From contig CAXSCR010000080.1 in NCBI GenBank assembly GCA_964235605.1, positions 1 through 14,402 of the forward strand: a stretch of DNA of 14,402 nt. Direction: 5' to 3'. This document shows positions 1-6,707 of the stretch, one piece after another (the first letter of the stretch is position 1; every line of letters begins with the position of its first letter). Both the position numbers and the translations under genes were made by a program. The DNA comes from DATCRE01 sp964235605 (GTDB lineage: Bacteria; Bacteroidota; Bacteroidia; Cytophagales; Cyclobacteriaceae). The notes beneath the pieces were generated by a model. That model saw nothing but the letters and a program-made list of their open reading frames with translations, ran no database searches and had not been told where the DNA came from.

Positions 1-406
1 TACTTTGTAGCCGGAAAACTTAAATTCGATTACCCACAGTATTCCACATAGACCCCTTTTTTGGGGAGAAAAAGAACTAGAGGGGTTAATAATATTTAAA
101 TGAAGCCATAGATTTACTTCCAACAGAAGAAGGCTACACTATTCTAACAAATGAATATAAATACGGTTTAAAGATGGACATTAAGACCGTTTTATTGTTG
201 CCGGTGTCTTGATTAAATATAGAAAGGGTAAAAAGAAGCTTAATAATGAATTATTTAAATTATGAAGGAGTCTTCAATTAATGGTTATGCATCTCGATGA
301 AACAAATGCCACATCATGAGTTCTATAGGCGGAGGTGGGAGCAATATGTGTTCGGAATGGCGTTTAATTACTGTTGTTAATTGTCAAACAATTGTCAGAG
401 TTCAAT
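1..406. other. Left-edge region without a convincing gene
   Basis: No reading frame with a credible start and length is visible on either strand. A plus-strand frame stays open from 93 to 209 (39 codons, no ATG at its head, ends in TGA at 210) and continues after that stop to another TGA near 264. Its residues (for example NEAIDLLPTEEGYTILTNEY) look protein-like, so a decayed gene remnant is possible but unproven. Near the right end an 8-bp direct repeat AATTGTCA occurs at 379-386 and 390-397, and the same stretch can fold as AATTGT-CAA-ACAATT. Nothing else is supported. Confidence 0.5.
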
Positions 407-435
407 AAAAAAGGCAGTTACTCGTATAACTGCCT
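407..435 (-). terminator. Intrinsic terminator of tRNA-Thr
   Basis: A perfect 9-bp stem (AGGCAGTTA at 412-420 pairing with TAACTGCCT at 427-435) closes a 6-nt loop. Read on the minus strand the stem is followed directly by six T (407-412). It lies 10 nt past the 3' end of the tRNA gene, which fits a Rho-independent terminator for that transcript. The plus-strand side has a weaker T run (438-442), so some bidirectional activity is possible. Confidence 0.85.
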
Positions 436-444
436 GATTTTTAG

Positions 445-517
<73 letters not shown>

Positions 518-588
518 ATTACCATGTTTCTTAGACCGACCTGTCTAAGATTCCAATTACTTTGTTGTTCAACAATAAATTGGAGGTG

Positions 589-619
589 CAAAAATAGTGC
601 ATGTTATATGTTTTGCAAA
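589..619 (-). promoter_or_regulatory. Bacteroidota-type promoter for tRNA-Thr
   Basis: On the minus strand a -33 element TTTG (619-616) is followed by 19 nt and then TATTTTTG (596-589). This is an exact match to the Bacteroidota housekeeping pattern TTTG-N19-TAnnTTTG. Transcription would start near 582, giving a leader of about 65 nt before the tRNA at 517. The element starts 7 nt beyond the stop codon of the DUF349 gene and points away from it, so it gives the tRNA a promoter independent of the upstream operon. The leader holds two small inverted repeats (TTGTTG/CAACAA at 562-575 and TCTTAGAC/GTCTAAGA at 529-550). Confidence 0.75.
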
Positions 620-625
620 TAAATA

Positions 626-2536
626 TTAAGAAACTGTTTGAAGCATTTTCAATTGATCCTTTAATTGCTTCAAATGGCCCGTAGCTTCTTGAATTTTGCC
701 ATTAAATTCTTCTTTATACTTATCTGCATTTTTAGATCTTCCAAAAAACTCAAGGTTATTTCTCCATAAAGCGATGTCTCCTTCTACTTTACTGATCTTC
801 TTGCGTATAGCCTGCTCTTTATGATAAATTTTCTTGTCGGCCATTGGGTCATTTCGCAAATCGTTTAATTCGCTTTCCAGTAATGCACGACTTTTTTCAT
901 CTTCGGAAATACCATGAACAGAATTAACAAATTTTGATACAGCCTCATTAAAGCGGTGGCGTATGTTTGTAATGTCTTTGCGTGGTACAAAGCCGATTGC
1001 ATTAAATCGCTGTTGTATATCATCCAGAATTTCAAGTGAGGACGTGTTATTCTGCAGGTGAGTTTCAATCTCTGTGCAAATGGCCTCTTTCAACTTAAGA
1101 TTCTCTGCTTGCTCAAGCTCCATTTTACCATGTTGATGTCTCTTTTGTTCAAAGAAGAAATCGCATGCTTCCTTAAATTCTTTAAACACTTTCTCACGGA
1201 ATTTTTCAGAAACAGGTCCAATTTCCTTCCATTTAACTTGAAGATCTTTTAATTCATTTGAAGCCTTATCCCAATCGTGACTTTCTTTTAACGAAATGGC
1301 CTGTGCAACTAATTCATTTTTAAGTTTCAGATTCTTCTCACGTTCTTCATCAAGTTTCTTAAAGAAATTATTCTTGTTATTGAAAAAAGTTTTAAAGGCT
1401 GTCCAAAATCTTTTATTTATATCTTTTGCTTTTGCGCGAGGTAGGCCGCCGAATACCTCCCACTTCTTTTGCAATTCTAAAATTTCTTTCGTTTTCTCAT
1501 TCCAATCTTTAATCCTTTCAGATTGATAATTGATATATGATTGCACTTCGTCTGTTAATATAGATTTCTGATCTAAGTTAACCTGAAGCTCTATTTGCAA
1601 TTTTTGAAGATAATCATCCCTCCGTGCATACACGGCATCAGATGCTGCTTTAAAGCGTTGCCAGACTTGTTCTTTGAACTCCATGGGAGCCGGGCCCATA
1701 TGTTTGAATTCATGGTGAAGCTCATTTAATTCACGAATGGCGTCTTTAATTATATCCACATTAACTAGGCGCTCCGCACGTGCGCATAGCTCTTGTTTGG
1801 CTTCGTAATTTCTTTTGCGGTCTAGTTCTTTGAGTTCAAAATAAATACTTTGATTGTCATAGAAGCGATCTATAAGGGCGTGGTAATTTGCCCACAGCGT
1901 ACGCGCTTGTGCATTAGGAACCGGACCAATAGATTTCCATTCCTTTTGTAACTCTTTAAATGAGTCAAACTGATTGGTATGATCTTGAGCATCAACTAAA
2001 ACACGAACCTTTTCAATTAGGTCTTGCTTCCTTTTTAAATTATCGAGTTTACTATCTTCTTGTTGTTTAAAGAATTGACCTTTACGATCTCTTATTATTT
2101 TAAGATTGGTTTCAAAGACAGCATCATATTCATCACCTTTGTAATCGAAATCTTCAGGAACACCTCCGTCATTTATGAACCTTTTCAAGGCATCGGCTTT
2201 CTCATTGTCCCTGTATTCATCAAACAATTTTTTTATTTCACGAACTATGCCCTCAACTTTTTTGAAGTTGTTGTCTTTAGCAAGATCTTTTATCAGATCG
2301 GCCAATTCCTTTTTCGTAAAATGGCTGTAGTCGGCATCTTTATGATCCTCTTCATCTAACGTCTCCGTGACAGATTCATCCCGATCTGAGAGATCAACTT
2401 CAGAATGTAATACGTTGTTGCTTTGATCTAATCCGAACCCAGCTTTAACGCTTTCCTGTTCTACTTTTTTTTCAGTTTCCATTTCCATGGTCATGTCGTT
2501 TCTACGCTTGTTCGTAAAGTTACTAAAAATGCTCAA
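626..2536 (-). CDS. DUF349 repeat protein
   Basis: A 636-residue, highly charged, mostly helical protein with five tandem DUF349-type repeats. Each is marked by a W/F-x(1-2)-[IMF]-G-x-[VAL]-P core: EWKSIGPVP (~199), EFKHMGPAP (~276), KWEVFGGLP (~358), KWKEIGPVS (~435) and RFNAIGFVP (~510). These are followed by amphipathic helices rich in F, K and E. An acidic N-terminal stretch (~44-70) and a C-terminal coiled-coil-like region (~545-636) flank the repeats. There is no signal peptide or membrane segment, so it should be cytoplasmic. DUF349 proteins of similar size are common in Bacteroidota, but I know of no firm molecular function. As called, translation begins at TTG (2536), sharing bases with the TGA stop of yqgE; the first ATG is at 2494 (residue 15, NDMTMEME), which may be the true start. 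The gene is probably co-transcribed with yqgE. Confidence 0.9.
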   Translation of the reverse strand: MSIFSNFTNKRRNDMTMEMETEKKVEQESVKAGFGLDQSNNVLHSEVDLSDRDESVTETLDEEDHKDADYSHFTKKELADLIKDLAKDNNFKKVEGIVREIKKLFDEYRDNEKADALKRFINDGGVPEDFDYKGDEYDAVFETNLKIIRDRKGQFFKQQEDSKLDNLKRKQDLIEKVRVLVDAQDHTNQFDSFKELQKEWKSIGPVPNAQARTLWANYHALIDRFYDNQSIYFELKELDRKRNYEAKQELCARAERLVNVDIIKDAIRELNELHHEFKHMGPAPMEFKEQVWQRFKAASDAVYARRDDYLQKLQIELQVNLDQKSILTDEVQSYINYQSERIKDWNEKTKEILELQKKWEVFGGLPRAKAKDINKRFWTAFKTFFNNKNNFFKKLDEEREKNLKLKNELVAQAISLKESHDWDKASNELKDLQVKWKEIGPVSEKFREKVFKEFKEACDFFFEQKRHQHGKMELEQAENLKLKEAICTEIETHLQNNTSSLEILDDIQQRFNAIGFVPRKDITNIRHRFNEAVSKFVNSVHGISEDEKSRALLESELNDLRNDPMADKKIYHKEQAIRKKISKVEGDIALWRNNLEFFGRSKNADKYKEEFNGKIQEATGHLKQLKDQLKMLQTVS

Positions 2537-3108
2537 TTCAACCGCGGATCGACCGGATAGTTAGAATACATTGAGAAACGGCCGCCTAGATTCCCCAAAG
2601 CCTTTTTCCACATTAATTGCGAATCTGTATCAAATAAAAGCTGATCCGTAACAAGATCACATACAATCCAGGAGTCACTTTCTAATTCTGTTTCTAATTG
2701 ACCAGGCCCCCAACCGCTATATCCTAGAAAAAAACGAATATCGGCAGCAGATATTTGTTTGGTCTCCGCTAATAGAATTAAATTTTCAAAACTACCTCCC
2801 CAGCTTATTCCGTCACCTATTTGAATTGCATTTTCAAGGATCATATTGCGATGTATATAATGCAATGAATCCTGCTGAACAGGCCCTCCAACATATATGA
2901 TCTCATCCATGTTATGAATGCGCTCCATTACTTCACTTAACTTTAATATAGATGGCTTATTTAAAACAAAACCAAACGATCCTTCTTCATTATGCTCACA
3001 TAATAGAACAACAGTTCTTTCAAAATTAGGATCAGGTAAAAATGGTTCCGATATAAGCAGCCGACCTTTTTCAGGTTTTATTTTATTTTTGTATTTAAAA
3101 AAATCCAT
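2533..3108 (-). CDS. yqgE: YqgE/AlgH family protein (UPF0301)
   Basis: A 191-residue soluble protein matching the YqgE/AlgH family along its whole length. It has the N-terminal GRLLISEPFLPDPNFERTVV block (15-34), then HNEEGSFGFVLNKP (39-52), YVGGPVQQDSLHYIHR (~72-87), WGGSFENL (~103-110) and GYSGWGPGQLE (~129-139). Family members are about 180-190 residues, so it is full length. The biochemical role is unknown; AlgH was named for an effect on alginate expression in Pseudomonas, which should not be carried over here. The ATG start at 3108 is the only good one. The stop overlaps the start region of the DUF349 gene, implying translational coupling or at least one transcript. The 152-nt gap upstream is shared with the divergent pdxH. 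Confidence 0.93.
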   Translation of the reverse strand: MDFFKYKNKIKPEKGRLLISEPFLPDPNFERTVVLLCEHNEEGSFGFVLNKPSILKLSEVMERIHNMDEIIYVGGPVQQDSLHYIHRNMILENAIQIGDGISWGGSFENLILLAETKQISAADIRFFLGYSGWGPGQLETELESDSWIVCDLVTDQLLFDTDSQLMWKKALGNLGGRFSMYSNYPVDPRLN

Positions 3109-3260
3109 CGTTTACTTGAAGTTAATAAAAAAAACAGAGTTATAACTTACCAACATTCGTCTAATTAACATATTTTCCCTACCTCAATAAAATACATCAT
3201 CTTATTCTATGCAAATTTTATTTTTCGTATAGGATAAAAAACTTTCGCAATTATAACCAT

Positions 3261-3902
3261 ATGCAGAATTTGCCAAATATCCGAAAAGAATATACTAAAG
3301 CATCATTGGATATTAATACAGTTAATCCTGATCCGCTTTTGCAATTTCAAATCTGGTTTAATGAAGCGTGGGCAAGTGAGGTATTAGAGCCAAATGCCAT
3401 GAATCTTTCTACGGTTAATGAAGATGGAAGACCCACTTCTCGTATCGTATTACTGAAAGGTATCGAAGATGGCAAATTTCAATTCTTTACTAATTACCAA
3501 AGTAAGAAAGGAAGAGAATTAGAAAATAATTCAGCATGCGCACTTACATTTTTCTGGCCTGAACTTGAACGACAAGTAAGAATTGAAGGTGATGCTATAC
3601 GTTTAGACAACGACAAATCTGAAGCGTATTTTAAAGGCAGACCCAGGGGGTCGCAAATTGGAGCATGGGCCTCACCTCAAAGTTCTATTATAGAAAACCG
3701 TGATATACTTGATGAACGTGTACTTCAAATTGAAAATAAATTTCAGCAGACAGATGTTCTTCCCAAACCCTATCAATGGGGCGGATTTCAGATAGAACCA
3801 TTCTTAATTGAATTTTGGCAAGGACGCGCAAATCGATTGCATGATCGGATTGAGTATAGCTTGGTTGATGCGCATTGGAAGATCCAACGACTCGCACCTT
3901 AG
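3261..3902 (+). CDS. pdxH: Pyridoxamine 5'-phosphate oxidase
   Basis: This FMN enzyme oxidises pyridoxamine- and pyridoxine-5'-phosphate to pyridoxal 5'-phosphate, the last step of PLP synthesis and salvage in the cytoplasm. The 213 residues match the usual length (about 210-220). Visible signatures are GRPTSRIVLLKG (56-67) and NYQSKKGREL (78-87) of the FMN/substrate site, the FFWPELERQVRIEG block (97-110), SQIGAWASPQSS (131-142), and the C-terminal dimerisation domain WGGFQIEPFLIEFWQG (173-188), RLHDR (192-196) and the terminal W-x(2)-QRLAP. It is the only plus-strand housekeeping gene among minus-strand neighbours: divergent from yqgE and convergent with bshB1 (59 nt between their stops). 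No clear promoter match was seen upstream; TATTTTTC at about 3219 resembles a -7 box but lacks a TTTG partner. Confidence 0.97.
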   Translation: MQNLPNIRKEYTKASLDINTVNPDPLLQFQIWFNEAWASEVLEPNAMNLSTVNEDGRPTSRIVLLKGIEDGKFQFFTNYQSKKGRELENNSACALTFFWPELERQVRIEGDAIRLDNDKSEAYFKGRPRGSQIGAWASPQSSIIENRDILDERVLQIENKFQQTDVLPKPYQWGGFQIEPFLIEFWQGRANRLHDRIEYSLVDAHWKIQRLAP

Positions 3903-3961
3903 CAATATTTGTTATCGGTTATATTGGATATACAATGGGTACCATTAACGAGTAATGCAGT

Positions 3962-4681
3962 TCACAACAAATCAAATAAAGAGTTCACGCCAGGAAAACG
4001 ACTTACCGTAAAGCCTTCTCCATAGGAAACACCTATGGCGTGACCAAATTCAATGGCCCGTGACTCTACCATTTTTAAAAAAAGAGGATTTGAGATATAG
4101 GTTTCAGGCTCTTTACTGTCTGGGTTAAAAAACTGTGTTTTAAACGCCCTAATCGAATTAATTTTTGTTTCCCAGTAAGCTGAAATATCTACAATAAAAT
4201 CTGGTTCTATATACTCGCTTTGAATGAAATGATATAACGCGTTTGGCCTCCATGCTGTTTGCTCATTCCCTGCTTCGTTTACAGTTTTAATTTTAATAAG
4301 ACCCGATAAAAAACAAGAATCAAAGACAAGTTGCGCACCCTTTGCGTGGTCAGGATGCCTGTCTTTAATTGCGTTCGTTAAAATTATCTTGGGTTGATAT
4401 TTCCGAATAGCACGTACAACAGCGAGTTGATTTTCTTCTGTATTTTGGAAGAATCCGTCTCTTAATTGTAAATTTTCACGGACTGAAAGACCAAGAATTT
4501 TTGAAGAATCAGCTGCTTCTTTTGCGCGGGTTGCTATTGTGCCTCTTGTACCTAATTCACCACGTGTTAAATCAACTACACCTACTTTCTTGCCTTGCGC
4601 TATGTGACTAGCAATAGTGCCACTACAACCTAACTCAGCATCATCTGGATGTGCTGCCAGTACTAGTATATCTAGCTTCAT
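3962..4681 (-). CDS. bshB1: Bacillithiol biosynthesis deacetylase BshB1
   Basis: Predicted zinc-dependent N-acetyl-D-glucosaminyl-malate deacetylase, which releases glucosaminyl-malate in the second step of bacillithiol synthesis, after BshA and before BshC. The 239-residue protein has the PIG-L/LmbE-type zinc motif AHPDDAELG (10-18) and the second motif RHPDH (108-112); H11, D14 and H112 are the likely zinc ligands and D13 the likely general base by family analogy. TRGELGTRG (39-47) is typical of the BshB1 subgroup rather than of general LmbE proteins. The length matches characterised BshB1 proteins. It lies 60 nt downstream of trxB on the same strand, with no terminator seen between, so a thiol-redox transcription unit is likely. 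bshA and bshC are not in the window. Confidence 0.93.
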   Translation of the reverse strand: MKLDILVLAAHPDDAELGCSGTIASHIAQGKKVGVVDLTRGELGTRGTIATRAKEAADSSKILGLSVRENLQLRDGFFQNTEENQLAVVRAIRKYQPKIILTNAIKDRHPDHAKGAQLVFDSCFLSGLIKIKTVNEAGNEQTAWRPNALYHFIQSEYIEPDFIVDISAYWETKINSIRAFKTQFFNPDSKEPETYISNPLFLKMVESRAIEFGHAIGVSYGEGFTVSRFPGVNSLFDLL

Positions 4682-4741
4682 TTAGTTAATGTCAAATCCA
4701 GTTAGAAAATATTATATGTATTGATCTAAGTGTGCTTTCGA

Positions 4742-5692
4742 CTAGTTAGCAACTTCAAGTTCCTTCGCCACGAGGAATTTTTCAGCATCCAACGCGCCCA
4801 TACACCCAGTACCTGCCGCTGTTATTGCTTGACGATATACGCGGTCAGCAGCATCTCCTACAGCAAAAACGCCTGGTACATTGGTCTTTGTTGAACCTGG
4901 TATAACTTTAATGTAACCAGTCTCGTCCATATCCAAATAATTTTTAAAAATATCCGTATTTGGTTTATGACCTATTGCGAGGAAAAAGCCTTGAACAGGC
5001 AATACTTTTTTCTCTCCTGTTTTATTATTTTTGATTCGAGCACCTGTAACGCCACTGTCGTCCCCTATAATTTCCTCAGTTTCAGAATTCCAATATATTT
5101 CAACGTTAGGCGCGTTCATAACACGTTGCTGCATGATGTTAGACGCACGCATTTCATCACGTCTTACTATCAAATGTACTTTTGTACATAGCTTAGATAA
5201 GTAAGTAGCCTCTTCGGCGGCTGAATCTCCAGCTCCAACAACAGCGACTTCTTTGCCGCGATAAAAATATCCATCACAAACCGCACATGCCGAAACACCT
5301 CTATTTGCATAGTGTTCTTCTGACGGGAGTCCTAGATATTTTGCGGTAGCGCCCGTGGCGATAATAACTGTTTCTGCTGTGACCTCTTCTTTTTCATCTA
5401 CCGTAACCTTATGTGGATATCCAGAAAAATTAACAGCTGTAACAAGTCCATAATTAATCTTTGTACCGAAACGTTCTGCCTGCTTTTGAAGATCTACCAT
5501 CATCTGCGAACCATTGATTCCGTCGGGGTATCCTGGAAAATTCTCTACATCATTAGTGGTTGTTAATTGACCACCTGGCTGAGCGCCAGTATAAAGTGTA
5601 GGCTTTAGTCCTGCTCTTGCAGCATAGATAGCTGCTGTGTAACCTGCAGGGCCAGAACCAATAATAAGAACTTGAACGACTTCTTTAGACAT
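4742..5692 (-). CDS. trxB: Thioredoxin-disulfide reductase
   Basis: NADPH-dependent flavoenzyme that reduces thioredoxin. The 316-residue protein has an N-terminal FAD-binding GSGPAG (12-17), the redox-active C136-A-V-C139 followed by DGYF in the NADPH domain, the NADPH-binding GAGDSA (153-158) with RRDEMRAS (177-184), and the C-terminal FAD motif GVFAVGDAAD (274-283). This is the order and length of low-molecular-weight bacterial TrxB. The intact CxxC argues against the related YpdA/Bdr bacillithiol-disulfide reductases, which lack it. The start at ATG 5692 sits directly before the flavin-binding strand and is the natural one. It is preceded by a hairpin (5726-5748) that may end the sigma-factor transcript and followed by bshB1. 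Confidence 0.97.
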   Translation of the reverse strand: MSKEVVQVLIIGSGPAGYTAAIYAARAGLKPTLYTGAQPGGQLTTTNDVENFPGYPDGINGSQMMVDLQKQAERFGTKINYGLVTAVNFSGYPHKVTVDEKEEVTAETVIIATGATAKYLGLPSEEHYANRGVSACAVCDGYFYRGKEVAVVGAGDSAAEEATYLSKLCTKVHLIVRRDEMRASNIMQQRVMNAPNVEIYWNSETEEIIGDDSGVTGARIKNNKTGEKKVLPVQGFFLAIGHKPNTDIFKNYLDMDETGYIKVIPGSTKTNVPGVFAVGDAADRVYRQAITAAGTGCMGALDAEKFLVAKELEVAN

Positions 5693-5725
5693 TAGAAAAG
5701 TTAGTTTAGTTTTAGTAGAATAATA

Positions 5726-5748
5726 AAGGGTCTCTATTGAAGACCCTT
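5726..5748 (-). terminator. Probable terminator after the sigma-factor gene
   Basis: An 8-bp perfect stem (AAGGGTCT at 5726-5733, AGACCCTT at 5741-5748) with a 7-nt loop lies between the sigma-factor stop (5772) and the trxB start (5692). On the minus strand it is followed by TATTATTCT, so the U tract is interrupted; termination is plausible but may be partial, leaving read-through into trxB. Confidence 0.55.
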
Positions 5749-5771
5749 AAAAAATTTAATAATCGAATGTA

Positions 5772-6635
5772 TTAACCTAAATAAGGTTTTAATGCTTTAC
5801 TTCGTGATGTATGTCTAAGACGTCGGATTGCTTTTTCTTTAATCTGACGAACTCTTTCACGCGTGAGGTTAAATTTTTCACCTATTTCTTCTAACGTCAT
5901 GGCATGCTCACCATTTAATCCAAAGTAAAATGTAATTACATCGGCCTCACGTTGCGTTAATGTTGACAGAGCACGTTGTACTTCTCTTCTCAGAGAGTCA
6001 TTCATCAAACCAGAATCTGGTGTTTGTTCACCGTCGTTCGCTAATACATCAAGCAAACTATTTTCTTCACCTTGAACAAATGGCGCATCCATTGAAACAT
6101 GACGACCAGAAATCTTCATAGTGTCAACCACTTCTGCGGTAGTTACTTCTAGAACTTCAGCAAGTTCTTCCGGTGACGGCTCTCGCTCAAATTTTTGTTC
6201 GAGCTCTGAGAATGTTTTTGAAATTTTATTTAACGAGCCTACTCTGTTTAGTGGAAGTCGTACAATTCTAGATTGTTCAGCAAGTGCTTGCAATATTGAT
6301 TGACGTATCCACCATACAGCGTATGATATAAATTTGAAACCGCGTGTCTCATCAAATCGCTGAGCAGCCTTAATTAATCCCAGATTCCCTTCATTGATTA
6401 AATCGCCCAATGAAAGACCTTGATTTTGATATTGCTTTGCTACAGATACTACGAAACGTAAATTGGCTTTTGTTAACTTTTCAAGAGCGATTTGATCTCC
6501 CTCTTTAATACGTTTAGCTAATTCAACCTCTTCGTCAGGAGTAAGCAAATCTACCTTTCCAATTTCTTGGAGGTATTTATCCAACGATTGGCTTTCCCTG
6601 TTGGTAATTTGTTTACTTATCTTTAGCTGTCTCAT
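5772..6635 (-). CDS. rpoD: Primary RNA polymerase sigma factor (RpoD/SigA family)
   Basis: The 287-residue group 1-type sigma-70 factor directs RNA polymerase to housekeeping promoters. Region 1.2 is at ~17-45 (LDKYLQEIGKVDLLTPDEE), region 2 at ~54-124 with the core-binding NLRFVVSVAKQYQNQGL (58-74), GDLINEGNLGL and the melting/-10 reading block RFDETRGFKFISYAVWWIRQ (93-112), region 3 at ~135-205, and region 4 at ~218-275 with the helix-turn-helix TLEEIGEKFNLTRERVRQIK (247-266). Region 1.1 and the non-conserved insert of proteobacterial RpoD are absent, as is usual for Bacteroidota primary sigma factors of this length. That family reads TTTG/TAnnTTTG promoters, of which two good examples occur in this window. 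The gene stands between pnp and trxB, with 72 nt to pnp and 79 nt to trxB. Confidence 0.95.
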   Translation of the reverse strand: MRQLKISKQITNRESQSLDKYLQEIGKVDLLTPDEEVELAKRIKEGDQIALEKLTKANLRFVVSVAKQYQNQGLSLGDLINEGNLGLIKAAQRFDETRGFKFISYAVWWIRQSILQALAEQSRIVRLPLNRVGSLNKISKTFSELEQKFEREPSPEELAEVLEVTTAEVVDTMKISGRHVSMDAPFVQGEENSLLDVLANDGEQTPDSGLMNDSLRREVQRALSTLTQREADVITFYFGLNGEHAMTLEEIGEKFNLTRERVRQIKEKAIRRLRHTSRSKALKPYLG

Positions 6636-6672
6636 TCAGTTTCGTAAGTCGTTAATGTAACAATATACTTTT

Positions 6673-6690
6673 AAAAGATAGTTCCCTATC
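6673..6690 (-). terminator. Weak hairpin after pnp
   Basis: On the minus strand, GATAG-GGAA-CTATC (6690-6677) is followed by TTTTAAAA. The stem is only 5 bp, closed by a GNRA-type tetraloop, and lies between the pnp stop (6708) and the sigma-factor start (6635). It could be a weak terminator or a 3' stabilising structure; the short stem makes the call uncertain. Confidence 0.3.
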
Positions 6691-6707
6691 GATCTGAGAT
6701 ACTACAA

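Noticed and set aside
44..66. CCCC-T-run-GGGG hairpin near the left end, considered as a terminator
   Set aside because: Only 4 bp of stem, followed by an A-rich rather than T-rich stretch on the plus strand, and no gene to terminate.
529..550. 8-bp inverted repeat TCTTAGAC/GTCTAAGA between tRNA and promoter, considered as a terminator
   Set aside because: No T run follows the stem on either strand; it is more likely part of the tRNA precursor leader.
2060..2359. 99-codon plus-strand frame inside the DUF349 gene
   Set aside because: Lies opposite a well-supported repeat protein; its hydrophobic, phenylalanine-rich translation is what the reverse of lysine/glutamate-rich codons gives.
3206..3240. 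TATTTTTC before pdxH considered as a -7 promoter element
   Set aside because: The last base does not fit and no TTTG lies 19-21 nt upstream.
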